Positions 37,640 to 50,037 of a stretch of 64,000 nt of DNA are shown in pieces. The notes under the pieces were generated by a model that saw nothing but the letters and a program-made list of their open reading frames with translations, was not told where the DNA came from and did not search any database. Position 1 is the first letter of the stretch; each line of letters opens with the position of its first letter. This DNA comes from Abelmoschus esculentus (Eukaryota; Streptophyta; Magnoliopsida; Malvales; Malvaceae): positions 12,986,001 through 13,050,000 of the forward strand of contig JAUCBN010000047.1 of NCBI GenBank assembly GCA_035048815.1, given 5' to 3'. Both the position numbers and the translations under genes were made by a program.

Positions 37640-38012
37640 TAGTTGTTTGGAATTAGTGAAGATATGTTACAGGTACTTTGAAGTAGTTCCGGCGGTTGGG
37701 AGAGAAGTTGTAGGTGGCTGAACCGAGAAGAGAGTGGCTGTGGTTGTCTGCAGGTCCAGTAATAAACATAGGGTCTGTAATACACATACTGCACGTACCT
37801 ATCGGTGACTCTAGGATAGAATGCTTTGTCGACAGCTATGTTGGTGACTCGAGGACCATATCCGGCACCACTGGCGTCTGGCACAAGGCCTCTTGGGTTG
37901 AGGCTTGCCAGCTTCAGTTGCCATTTTCTTGTCTGCCTTAGCCTTCTCTAACAGGAGAACCCGGTTCTGAAGTGGATTGACGGGATATTGCCCCTCAAGA
38001 CTATGCTCCTCA
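37640..38012 (-). pseudogene. FRIGIDA-like (FRL) protein, C-terminal fragment
   Basis: On the minus strand QYPVNPLQNRVLLLEKAKAD runs into ATEAGKPQPKR. The frame then shifts to GAGYGPRVTNIAVDKAFYPR and VTDRYVQYVYYRP, and shifts again to TGPADNHSHSLLGSATYNFS. In order, these are the conserved C-terminal motifs of FRIGIDA-like proteins (KPQPKRPR..., FYPRVTDRYPQYVYDRP, GSATYNFSP). Two frameshifts within 300 bases and the lack of the FRIGIDA domain show a pseudogene. No introns are visible in this part. It lies between psaL and the formin gene on the same strand. Confidence 0.75.
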
Positions 38013-38184
38013 AATTTAAATTATGCTTGAAATTTGGATCCAAAATGAATTTCGAGTTGAATAAATCGATTTGAATAAGTTCATCTACTTTTATATACGG
38101 TAGAGATAAATTATGTTACGAATAGAAAATTTGCTTTAGTGATCAATTGGCTTGCATGAGCCATGAAGTCCTATATATTACAAA

Positions 38185-41100
38185 CTAAAGTGATCCAGTT
38201 TCATCACCAGAACCATAGTGTGGGTTCCTCTGAAATCCAGCAAAAGATTGCAGCATCCTCAGATTCACTGGAACTGGAACTGCTGGTTGCATCATTGGGT
38301 TCACTGGAACTGGGAATTTATGTGCAGAACTAACAATAGTTCGTTCATTTATCAGGCCGACTTCCTTGCAGACCCGATCGAGTAGCGTGAGGAAATCCCT
38401 CACTACCATGAAGAGTCTAAATGGATGAGCTTCTTCCTTTGCTGTGTTCCCATGGAAGTATTCAGTAATTTCCTTCACTAGAGATAATGCCACGTTCTCG
38501 TGGGCTTGAATCCTTGGAATCTCCTGCTCAGCCATTTGCATAAACCTGTTCATTGATTCCGAAAATTTTTCGTTGCTGTCGGATGATCCTGTTGTTTCGT
38601 TTAACCTTATAGCCTCTCTGATGTGTTCAAGGCCTCTAGAAAGCTTGGAGACATCACCACTGAGTACCTCAGAATCCATTGCAGCAGCTTTTTTGACGTT
38701 GGTGAGCTCTGAACTGAGACCTAAAACAACTTGTAAGCCAAGCTTTCTGTACCGAACATCTTCAGTTAAAGCGGAGTTTGGTGTTTGGTAGGTATTTGAA
38801 AGACGAGCACCCTCGCTTCTTATGATTTCTTGTACAACAAAATGCAGGAGTGTGGTTTTACCATCAGCACCCTTGACATCGACAAGCTTAACAAGTGTAT
38901 CGAGTTTAAAGGCTTGCGCATCGCCTCGGTTTGTCCCGACATTCATGCGATTCCCGGTCTTGAGCACAGCCTCTAGAAGCTTCAAAAACATCCTACTATT
39001 TCTCAATTCATCACAAGCAGCCTGTGAAAAGGAAAAAAAAAAAAAAAAAAGAAATATATGAAGCATGGACAATGTTCCTAGGAAAGAACCATTGCTTGCA
39101 TGCTTAGGCAATAACAAGACAATTCGGCACTAACAATTTAACGCAAACAATAACAAGATCATGTCTGAAACAGATATAATGATGGAATCGAGTTGAATTA
39201 CCTCAAGTGTTTCATAAGCGCTTTTAAGGTATTCGACTTCGGACTCGAAGTTGGCTATGTACAGCATTGCATTCACCCTTTTAAACGCAAAGGGTATATC
39301 AAGAACCGTCTTCAAGAATTTCTCAGCAGGACCAAGCTTCACTGGTGAATCGTCTTTGTACTCCTTCAACTTACGTTCTTCTTCCTTTGTTGGAGCCATT
39401 CTCAATAAACTTTCGAGAAGTTCGGTGCCGAGTGTATCTGCATTACCTGTATCATCATAGATGTGGAATTTACGACCATCCAAAAACTGAGCAATTATAG
39501 TTTGAAGTCTCATTTTTATGAAAAATTATATCATGGGTCAGTCCCACCACGTCATGGGACCGACCAATAAAAACTATTCATCTTTCCATGTCATATTTTT
39601 TTCCAAGTGATTTTTCACTTGAAAAATTAAAAAATAATGAGGTGGCTAGTTTTTATTGGTCGGTCCCATGGATGACGTGGTGGGACTAACCATGATATAA
39701 TTTCTCCATTTTTACCTTCTAAGAGGGCTGCAGAAACATCCTCCACAGTCACATTGAGTGCCTTCAACAAAATTGAAATGTTCTGTGCCCTTTTATGATC
39801 CAGCATTCTGTTCTCTTGGTTTGCTGATGGAACAACCGAGCCCGGAGTTGTTTGTTTCGGTTTAGAATACGGCGTTTTTACGACGAATAATGTTTCAATC
39901 ATCTCCTCATTCAACCTGCAGAAACAATACTTTCACAGATTATTCAACATAGAAGTAGGAACATATTAAAGAACTAAACAACAACTCCATAATTGAGGAA
40001 GGGTTCGAATCGTACTTAAATGAGCTTGATCTGAGATGATCCCACACCATTGCACGATCAGAGCTGGCTTTCACTTTATCCCAATGTAATTGCTTTAATT
40101 TGGGTTTTGAACCTTCCTCCGACCCCTCCATTGCCTCAGACTCGGACCTTGTAGGCGTTGAAGATGGTATAAGAGGAGGTGGCGGCTTCGATATCTGTTG
40201 TGCATAAGGTATTGGTGAAACAGGTTTTTCCCATTGCCGTCGAGGCGGCTTCGATATCAGTTCTGAACAAGTTACTGGTGAAACATGTTTTTCCCAGAGC
40301 CGTCGTTGCTTTGGAAGTGATGGCGGCGGCGGTGGAGACAAGATAGGCTTCCGTAAAGCCTTGCTAAGTCTTAAAGGAGACGCATCAAGACTTTTTCCCA
40401 ATCCTCTCTCGGGTGATGAAGAAGCTAAAGATGTCAAAGAAGGGGCTTTACTGTAATCTGAAAAATCAACCTTCAAAGGAGACATCTCTGGGCTTTCCTC
40501 GAAAGCTCTGTTTGGTGGCGGTGGCGATGGCGGAGCCGATGATAGTGAAGGAGACTGATTATCTTCATCCATAGCTCTGTCAGGTGATGTGGAAGCTGAA
40601 CAAACTGAAGAATGATTACTTGGAGAGTCTTTAGCCGGAGAATTAGTACCATCAGCTGAAGCAAAAATCAAAGGAGCCTTCATGTTTTGAACGAAATCCT
40701 TGAAATTCTTAATCGATGCATCCAGCTTCTCGATCAGTACTCTGTTCGGCGAAGACGATGACGGTGATCGTACGTGTCCATTAATGGAAGCATTTGAATT
40801 CCGTGGGGAATCAATTAAAATCATCTCCGGCGACATATAAGGTTGAATATGCACTGGCTCCGGAGATTTCGGGTCAGGCCTTCGAGTACTCAAGCTGGCC
40901 GGCGGAGATATACTGAGGGACTGAGACCTGGCGGGTGAACCCGAACCCGAAGATGAACAAGAACAAGTACTGTTAGACTCAATTGTTCTTGAATCAATCG
41001 CCGTATATACTCTTCTTGACCCGGATACGATTCCACTAAAACTCTCTCGAACTCCCAACGATCCTCTCGGCGAGTAAAACTTTTCTTCTTCTACCTCACT

Positions 41101-41814
41101 GTCATCTTCTTTACCCGATTCCACTTCACCGTTTAGAAAGTTCCGACCCGTGTTCTGTCGAGAGAGTGGCGGTAACGGGTGGATCTCCGGAGAGTACATT
41201 TTTCCCGGACCCAACCCGGCATTGTCCGGAGAATCATTGGAACCATCGTCGAACCGGCTTTGTGAATTTCCGACAGTCCCCAAATAGAGGAATTCGGAAC
41301 TGGTCGTGGAAGTCGTTCTCTGCTTCCGAGTACCGACATTGTTATTGTTATTATCATTGTGGTAAAAATTTAATCTTCCGCTGTTATCGGATGTAACGGT
41401 CTTGTTGTCTTCAAAGCAATTTTGCCCCCGTCTACGTCGTCTGCAGAAGACCAATGCTATAACGCCGACAAAAATGGAGGCGGATAAGACGGCGGCAACG
41501 GCAACGATGATGAGTTTTTGGGAATTATGCTTGGTGGCAGGAGTGTGGGGTATGACAAGGTAGGATATGTTGGCGGGAAAGGAAACGAAAGTGTACGGAA
41601 GTGGTGGAGGAGGAGCTGAAGGGAATGAAGGGAAGAAAGTGGAAACTGGAGGAGAAGTGTCGGAGGAGACAGATGAAGGGTAGTTGAAAGTGGGAGGAGG
41701 AGATGATGAAGGTTCATGTAGGCTCCTACGGGTAGCAATGTGCATCGTTTCGCCTGCTGAAACCAAGCACCATAGGAAGAAGAAAGTGCAGGCGGAGAAG
41801 GAAGAAGAAAGCAT
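38185..41814 (-). CDS. FH1: Type I formin, FH1-like
   Basis: Four exons, 41814-40016, 39915-39716, 39446-39202 and 39021-38185, join in frame to 1026 residues. A signal peptide (1-20) is followed by a Pro/Ser-rich extracellular stretch, a transmembrane helix (about 101-123) and a stop-transfer RRRRRG. Then comes a long Ser/Pro cytosolic linker with FYSPRGS, proline-rich FH1 segments, and the FH2 domain from KLKQLHWDKV through FKLNEEMIETLF, LLESLLRMAPTKEEERKLKE, KTGNRMNVGTNRGDA, TTLLHFVVQEIIRSEG and LVKEITEYFHGN. The C-terminal tail KFPVPVNPMMQPAVPVPVN is like Arabidopsis FH1. Such formins nucleate and bundle actin and anchor it to plasma membrane and wall. Intron 2 carries a MITE directly at the 5' splice site. 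Confidence 0.95.
39520..39706. mobile_element. Mutator-like MITE, copy 3, in formin intron 2
   Basis: 187 bp with ends AAAAATTATATCATGGGTCA and, inverted, GAGAAATTATATCATGG. It is flanked by CATTTTTAT (39511-39519) and CATTTTTAC (39707-39715), a 9-bp duplication with one mismatch. The right flank, read on the minus strand, is GTAAAAATG, the start of the intron. The interior is similar to copy 1 (ACTTGAAAAATTAAAAAATA in both). Confidence 0.88.
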
Positions 41815-42164
41815 GGTGGTTTTATGAGATGCAGGGTATAGTCGTAGGTGAGGTTAGTGCTTTATTATCGATCAAGAACTATTCAACTCGTATTTAATTA
41901 AAGTAACAGTAGCAGAATCCGTGAGGTGAAATGTTTTGTTTCAAACAAAGAACTGCATCCAGCTAAGATTCAGCTACTCGAGTTCGGATCTTTTTCATTA
42001 TCTGCAACAATGTCTGGTCATACCACGAGATTTTGCTTACAGTGCTTGAAAGAGATGCTTTTGAGTAGGCTTTGTTTACGAAAAAATTTTTATATAAAAA
42101 ATTGTTGTCAATAAGAAAGTTGCATGACCATTGATATAAATGATTAAAAACATCCTTTTCATCC
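41815..42164. other. 5' flank of the formin gene
   Basis: This should contain the leader and promoter of the minus-strand formin. No other gene is seen. Confidence 0.4.
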
Positions 42165-42408
42165 ATGAATCGGTTCATCAGGTCAGTTGTGGTCCTAATC
42201 AATAAAAATTACTAATTTTACCGTTAATCTGTCATGTAATTAATTTTCAACCAATTAATTTTCACTCGTATTTTTCATATCATTTTAAAAATATAATTTT
42301 TAAAAATTATATTAATTCCATAACAGATTAATGATAAAATAAATGATTTTTATTGATTAAAAACCACGACTAACATAATAAACCGGACCCATAATATAAT
42401 CTCTTTCT
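42165..42408. mobile_element. Mutator-like MITE, copy 4
   Basis: 244 bp between perfect TTTTCATCC duplications (42156-42164 and 42409-42417). Its ends are diverged members of the same family: CAGTTGTGGTCCTAATCAAT on the left, and its inverse GATTAAAAACCACGACTAAC with CGGACCCATAATATAAT on the right. Confidence 0.78.
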
Positions 42409-42594
42409 TTTTCATCCTTTTATCTTTTTTCAAATCTTACTCACTTTATCCTATTTCTTTATGGACTCTTTGAAAATGTGTCTTCTCTTCCCCCTAACAA
42501 AAGTTAAATTAGATGTTCAAAAGTCATCAGTGCATGCAGACTAAAGACCCCAGTACCTTATTTTAGCCTTTAGGGAATCATATCAAAACTTTTT

Positions 42595-42830
42595 TTAATT
42601 TGTACGTATAAATCGTTTATTTCTTAATCATATTTTTATTAATATTTTATTCTAAATTAGTGGATTTAGATTTAAGTTAAGAGTTATGATTAGGATTTAG
42701 AAAATTAAGTGTAGGGTGTAGGATTTAGAATATAAAAAACTTAAGGTTAGATTTTAAAATATTTCTAAATTTTTTATTAATAGACATAGAAGGAGGTACG
42801 ATTAGGGGACAAGACATTTCTACTCTCTCT
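42595..42830 (+). repeat. TTTAGGG-rich dispersed repeat, copy 5
   Basis: It begins TGTACGTATAAATCGTTTAT, has GTGTAGGGTGTAGGATTTAG in the core, and ends GACATAGAAGGAGGTACGAT plus a short tail. It follows the order of the other copies. Confidence 0.6.
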
Positions 42831-44364
42831 ATATATAACATTAACATTATCTTTTTTTTAAACTAGTATCGAACTCGAATTTTAGTTTAATTTGTTTATA
42901 AATGTATTTTTTTTATTCGAATCTCATCGTTTTTTCTCTCGTTCGAAAAAAAACATCTTTGGGTAACTTTATAGGATTCCTGTCAAAAGAACAAGGGCAA
43001 TGAAAGTTGAATATAAAGTTGTAGTATCATTGCATGATTGTTAACCATGTAAGAAAGGAGGCAAGAGGTACAGTTGGAGACGTTAAGGTAAAAGTTAAAG
43101 GACATACCCTTGGGATAGGAAGAAAATATACAGAGCAAAGGGATATTCAAAGAGCGAGGAGGGACGACCATCAGCATCAAAAAAATATTTGTAAATTTAA
43201 TTCGAAAAAACTTAAAATCAGAGACAAAATTAAGATTTAAAATATAAATATTTAAAATTAAAAAGATAAATTTATAAATAAAATAATTTTAAAAAAATAA
43301 AATATATTACCTTTTTTTTTGACAAATGTTAATATAAATTTTTATTAAATTTATAGAAAATTATAATTACAACGTAATCAAGAGGTAAATAATTGGATTA
43401 AAAAATCCAAAAATTTTTACAACCCAAAAACAAGGAAAAATAAAATTCATATGAAAATAAGGATACCAATAAAATTCAGCAAGCTTCCTGAATCTTCTTG
43501 TCTTTGTCCAAACGAGACGCATAGTGAAGGAAAGAGTTGTAGGCGATTCAAACTGTCGTGCAAAAAGTACCGCTACCCAAGACTGATTTTATCGGCAAAC
43601 AACCATCAACTGAATGGAGATAAATCTTTTCAAGTGACCACCGACAAAACAATAAATCAGAAAACTAGCATCGATTGAATCTTTGTGCGAACAACAACCG
43701 ATCGCTAGGGTATGCTACAACATGCCATAAAGACATACGAATCAAACCCCAAAACAAAAATAAAAACATGTCACAATGACAGAGAAAACGTGTCACAAAA
43801 GACAGAAAATAGAGATCCTTATTAAAATAAAACAAGAAAAAAGAATAGATCCGGTGGTCGACAACCAATACTAAAATTGATTGTCAACCACCGATCAAAG
43901 GGAACGATCAAAACGAAAAATGAAAAAAGATAAAATTTGGGAAAAAAGAACAGCGGCTAGGAGGGTTTTGAGAGAAAAATTAGGTTTCTTAATTGATATA
44001 TATGAGATCAACACCTATGTTAGGCTAATCTTATGGTACGAAGATTCTATTACAGGTTCATGGAGCCTCCTTTGGATATTATTAATGTGTTGTATAACGA
44101 TGTGAGTACTGTTTGATTCTATTGTGTATCTTGAGTTTTTGTGCCTTGCTTGATTGTAGTACTAACATGGATACTCTTTTTTCACCAATTTTGGATTAGA
44201 GAGTTTTTTTAATAAAATTCGTGTTGGTATCCCTTCCTTAATAAAAAAAAATTATTATGAGCACTTTTGTATTTCAATAATGGTTTAGCGGAACCTAAAT
44301 TCTTTAAAGAAATTAAAGGATTGATATTTTTATTAAAAAATACGATAAAAAATAATTTGGAAAT
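42831..44364. other. Intergenic DNA before the copia element
   Basis: AT-rich, with a more complex patch at about 43460-44110 that has only short unrelated frames. It may be old transposon sequence. I can support no gene. Confidence 0.3.
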
Positions 44365-44597
44365 TGTTATGAATATATTTATCTATGGTGGATATCCATA
44401 TATTAAGTTAAACTTTAATGGGCTTTAGTATTAGGGTTTAATACCCATTGGAATTAGGGTTTCTATCTTATGCCTATAAATATAGAATTTTGGCATAGCA
44501 TTGTACACAACCCTACTTTGAGAATCTAATAAAATCTCTCTTTGTCTCTCATCTTTATTCTCTTATTTTATTCTTGTTCTTTACTTTATTCACAACA
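44365..44597 (+). repeat. 5' LTR of the copia element
   Basis: 233 bp, TG...CA ends, with a CTATAAATATAG TATA box near 44474. Confidence 0.93.
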
Positions 44598-45356
44598 CGT
44601 TATCAACACGAGACTCTAACCAACGGATGTGTTTGTCGTTCAAATCTTGAAGGAGTTATTGAAAAGAATTTGTTCATGGCATAAATCAAAGATAAGTTCT
44701 TCTCCCTCAATTATATTTTAATTATCGATTATTTTTCTCTCTTGATCTTTGATTTGATTTTTAATTTATTAAAAATCTTTGGTTGTTTGGTATTTGTGTA
44801 GCGATAAAGTGACTCAATTCACGTGGTGCTTGTCGACAATTCCCGAAAAAGACTTTAACAAAATATTGGTGATTAAACTTTTCATATATTCAAATTAGTG
44901 AAAAGTTCGGTATGTTTTATTTATTTAATTTAAGATTTTTTTTATCTTTATTTATTTTGATGGTGAAAGTTTTTGCTTTTAAATATAGTTTTAAGTATTA
45001 CATGATATTAGAACAAATATTAAACCTTTAATTAATTAATATGTTTTTTGTTATGTTGGTTTAATCCAAGTATATTGTCTGGACATCCCGTTCTGCGAGG
45101 CTACTGGTCTCAAAGGAGGTTCTTTTTAAAGGACCTTGTGGACTGGTTTAACAACGCCGCGTATGAGGATTAAATTTTTCTTCTTTGTATATATTGAATA
45201 TATATTGGTTAATCAATTACTATTTAATAGTATGAATATTATAAAGTTTATATTTGCTTGGAAGCAATATTTTTTTTATGTCGAAAAATTCGACTATAGA
45301 CTTCTCCCAAGTTCAAGTTACGAAATTTGTCTTGATCAAAGAATTTTTATGGGAGG

Positions 45357-45620
45357 CATTCCCTGAAGTGAATGCATGCATGATGATTATTCCATGTGAT
45401 TATTGGATTTATGACATTCAAGTGAATGCAAGCATGATGATTATTCCATGCGATTATTGGATTTATGACATTCCATAAAGTGAATAAAAGCACGGTGATT
45501 ATTCCATGCGATTATTTGATTTATGTCATTCCCTGAAGTGAATGCAAGCATGATGTTTATTCCATGCGATTATTGAATTTGTTTCATTCCTTGAAGTGAA
45601 TGCAAACGTGATAATTCACT
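45357..45620 (+). repeat. Tandem repeat of about 58 bp inside the copia element
   Basis: Four full units and one partial unit, each opening with CATTCCCTGAAGTGAATGCA or a variant, then TGATTATTCCATGCGATTAT. The unit lengths are 58, 54, 58 and 58 bases. The opening motif ATTCCCYGAAGTGAATG recurs singly near 45850, 46647 and 46682. Confidence 0.85.
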
Positions 45621-46811
45621 ATATGGTTAGTGAATAAAAACTCAATTATGTGCCAGAGTATCATTGATGAGGATATGTTAAAAAAAAACATACTCCACTT
45701 TTCATGCCAACAATGTTGTCTTTCAGACACAATATCGTGAAAAAGGCTTTAAGAAATATTCCGAGTTAATTTCTTGCCTTCTTGTGGCTGAGCAAAATAA
45801 TAAGTTGCTCATGAAAAATCATGAATATCGCCCAACAGGCTCCGCTCCATTCCCTGAAGTGAATGTGACATTATATAGCGGAATGAATAAAAGACACATT
45901 AGTAATTGTGGTTGCAATTGAAGTCATAAAATAAACATGGATAAGATGATTCTTTTGAGAATACTTATATCCACCAGAAGTGGGATTATAAAGATGACAA
46001 GAATGATAGAGATCATATTAAAATCTTTATGTTATCAATGTGATGGTATAAGCCATTGATCTCGTACTTGTCAAACGCCGAAGTATTATGGACTTTATTC
46101 ATAATCATGAATGATAAATTGAAGAAAATATAATCAGATTTTCTTTGTGGCGAAAATAATGGCGTTATTGATCCAACTCAATTGGATATTGATAATTTTT
46201 CTCATAGTCCTTCAAGAGAATAATTCGCCATTTATTTTATTTTCCTTATAACATCTAAAAGAAATAATTGATCTTTTATTTATTTTGTTAATTTATTTTT
46301 ATTTATTATATATTTATGATAATTTATTTTACATATTATTTACGCTTTATGTTAATTTATCGTTAATTTATTTTATATATTATTTATTTACATTCTATGT
46401 TAATTTATCCTTTGAAGAATATTATCACTTCCAGAATGAAATCTACAATGAATTGTGGCTATTTATGCCAAGCAGACAGTGCAAGTACTCATACTATACT
46501 TAAGCATAAGAAATATTTTCCCATTTAAATACAAGGGAAAATATGAGTACTATATCTCAAAGTACTGAAATATCAATGCTTCGGAAGAGCTTTTGAGAGT
46601 TTATCTTTGATAAATAACCGAGTTGATATAATGTGCTATATTTTTCATTCCCCGAAGTGAATGTTACAAAGCACATATTTTTTATTCCCCGAAGTGAATG
46701 AAATAAAGCACATATTAAAAGGTGCATAATTATGCATATTTTCCTATTTTAAATGCAAGGGAATAATATGAGTACTATATCCGAAAGTACTAATATCACA
46801 GAAAGCTCCGA

Positions 46812-46920
46812 CTGAGCAAATATGTTATTGCCAAATGAGACTTTATCTCATATTTACAGTGCATTATGCCCGTTGAGCAAATATGTTATTGCCGAATGAG
46901 ACTTTATCTCATATTTACAT
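46812..46920 (+). repeat. Two-copy direct repeat inside the copia element
   Basis: GAGCAAATATGTTATTGCC followed by GAATGAGACTTTATCTCATA occurs twice, 62 bases apart, with one base changed. Confidence 0.8.
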
Positions 46921-49802
46921 TATATTATGATCGTCAAAGTCGCAAAGAGACTTATTGAATTTTAAAGATATTTACAGAAATATATTGAGAATATTAGTCA
47001 AGGGATGCTGACTATCTCAATATTACGAGTATAATTCAAGGCAATAAGGAAATATTGGCAAAATTACATGCACTGTCATCCATATTGTACTACAAAAGAA
47101 TTAGTACAAATTGAAGCTCATGCTATTGTAAACTAGATGTTTACGGATAATTTTATTTGGCATGACCGATTAGATCATCCCGGTTCAATTATGATGCGAA
47201 AATTTGTTAACACTTTCATGTGGTCATTTATTGAAGAACTAAGATTTTCTTCATGGTAATATTTCACGTGATACTTGCTATGAAAGCAATTTGATTATAC
47301 AATCATCAACAGCTAAGATAAAGTGTAAATCTATTACTTTTCTGGAACGGATACAAGGTGATATATATGGGTTCATACACCTTTTCTAAAAGTCCATCTA
47401 GATATTTTATGATTTTTATCGATGCATCGACTAGATGGTTATATGTATCCTTGTTATTAACCCGCAACTTAGTGTTTGCGAGGCTACTTGCTCAGTTGAT
47501 AAAATTACGAGCACATTTTTCCAGATTATTTTCTAAAGACAATTAGTCTTGATAATGTTGTTGACATGTAATTTTACATGTAGTATCACAAATTCGCATC
47601 AAGCCAACAAATGATCATAAGTTCTCCCCATTACAAATGGTTTTTGGTCAAGAACCAAATATTTCTCATCATAGATTTTTTTTTGTGTGATATATGTTCT
47701 AATTGCTCCACCATAACGCACAAAGATGAGTTTTGTTGGGAATATATATAAGAGCTTCTGATAGGGGATTTATTTACAACCCGATTTACTGACTATCATT
47801 TTAATGAGTCAGTTTACCCAACATTAGGGGGGGAAAATAAATAGCTGGGGAAAGAAATAAGTTAGAATGAATTATCATTTTTCTCATTTTGATCCATTTA
47901 CTACACAATGTGAACTATAAGTTCAAAGGATAATTCATTTAGCAAATCAATTGCCAGATATTTTGTTGACCATAAAAGAGTGACTAAGTCACGTATACCA
48001 GCTATGAATGCTCCGATTAAATTTGATGTCATGGAAGGACAAACTCTAGTTGCTAATGGGTCTAACTTACGCTTAAAGCGTAGTAGACAAGTAAGTTCCA
48101 AAGATAAGAGATCCTCGAAAAAGAAAAGGAGCTATATTTTATGATGGTCTGATCGAGGAATCAATGATTATGAAAATCTCTAGAAGAGATTAAATGGTCT
48201 CCAACAGAGACATTGACATGACTCAGGTACTTGATAATAAAGAGATCTCAATAGATTATATCATGTCTGGTAATAAGTGGAACTGAAATTAAATTGACGT
48301 CGTTAATATATTTGCATGCAATATAGCACTAGAGATTTTATTTGATGATGTGGATCATGAATCATTGTCAATTAGGCAATATAAACAAAGAAATGATTGG
48401 CCAACATGAAAGAGGCAATTGAGGCGAAACTAAAATCTCTTTTGAAAAGAGAAATATTTGGGCTTATAGCCTGTACATTGAAATATGTAAAGCTCGTGGA
48501 CATAAACGAGCCTTTGTGAGAAAGAGAAATCAAAAGGGGAAATCATGAGATATAAGCTCATTTGGTTGCACAAGGATTCTCACAAAGATATGAAATTGAT
48601 TATGAGGAAAATATATTCCTTGGTGGTGGATGCAACTACTTTTAGATTTTGATCAGTCTGGCAATAAATAAAATTACTTAGTTTCTGCCTAATGGATGTT
48701 GTTACATCCTATTTGAATGAGCCTTTTGATAGTAATATTTACATGAAACTTCCGAAAAGATTTAGATTGCCATAAGCAGTTCATTCAAGTTCTCGAGAAC
48801 ATTATTCAATCATATTGAATATATCTTTTTATGGCTTGAAACAATTTAGGCGTATTTGATATGATCGCCTCATTGAATACTTATTAGTATAATGCTATAT
48901 GAATTATTTCCCCGAGCATTTTTATTAAGAGGTTTAGCTCTGAATTTTTATTGTTGTGTATGTCGATGATTTGAATATCGTTGAGACTCGTGAAGAGATC
49001 TCCTCAAATCCTTGTGCATCTATCGACATATAGAAAAATATTGAAAGAGACTTTACATGCATAACGCATATCTATTGATCACCCTTATGGTTGTTGCTAG
49101 GTCTCTTACTTTAAACAAAGATTTTTTTTTTCGCCTCACGAAAAGGGTAATGATATTCTTGGTCTAAAGCACAATATACACATTAATTGATCTGGAAGCT
49201 TCGTATCTTAGCTGGTCCAGAAATATTATTTAAGTGCTACGAGATCATTACTTTTAAATAATTGTTATGCATGAGGTAAAGCCGAAATATGTGTTTGGCT
49301 AAACATATATTGAAGATATGTGAATATTTTTCACAAGATAAGATGCAAGTTATCTTGTACAAAGATAATACAAAATTTATATCTCAAGGTGGATATATCA
49401 AATATGATAAAACGAAACATATTTCTTCAAGTTTTGTCCCTCATGATTTTCAGATGAATAATATTCAATAAATTATTTCAAGCAATGATTTGGAAGATTT
49501 ATCCACTAGTGCATGATCTACTTCAACATTTGAAGATCGTATTCAATATTGAATTATGAAGATTCAAAGATCTTATGTGATATTTTCATGAGTAGGAGTA
49601 AATACGCGTTGCACTCTTTTCCCCTTAACCAAGGTTTTGTCCCAATAGGTTTTCCTGGTCAGGTTTTTAATGAGGTGACATGTTATGCATATCAAAGATG
49701 TGTGTACTCTTTTTCCTTCACTAAGAATTTTTTTCCTACGGGGTTTTTATCTTAGTAAGGTTTTAACGAGGCACATTATCTTCATGGATATCTAAGGGGG
49801 AG

Positions 49803-50037
49803 TGTTATGAATATATTTATTTATGGTGGATATCCATATATTAAGTTAAACTTTAATGGGCTTTAGTATTAGGGTTTAATACCCATTGGAAGTAGGGTTT
49901 CTATCTTATGCCTATAAATATAGAATTTTGGCATAGCATTGTACACAACCCTACTTTGAGAATATAATAAAATCTCTGTCTTTGTCTCTCATCTTTATTC
50001 TCTTATTTTATTCTTGTTCTTTACTTTATTCACAACA
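49803..50037 (+). repeat. 3' LTR of the copia element
   Basis: 235 bp, near-identical to the 5' LTR and followed by the GAAAT duplication. Confidence 0.93.

Larger units (their letters stand above)
44365..50037 (+). mobile_element. Ty1/copia LTR retrotransposon, full length but decayed
   Basis: 5,673 bp with LTRs 44365-44597 and 49803-50037 (TGTTATG...CAACA) and a perfect 5-bp duplication GAAAT (44360-44364 and 50038-50042). A primer-binding-like CGTTATCAACACGAGACTCT follows the left LTR, and a polypurine tract AAGGGGGAG precedes the right LTR. Domains run in copia order: zinc knuckle CYQCDGISH-stop-SRTC near 46026-46070; GAG-pre-integrase LWHDRLDHPG near 47156; integrase core with DASTRWLYV near 47420; reverse transcriptase MDVVTSYLNEPFDSNIYMKL near 48690 and YVDD near 48958; RNase H ending YDKTKHISSSF near 49405. 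Many stops and frameshifts interrupt all of them, so it is not autonomous. The two LTRs differ by about three bases and one 2-base indel. Confidence 0.93.
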
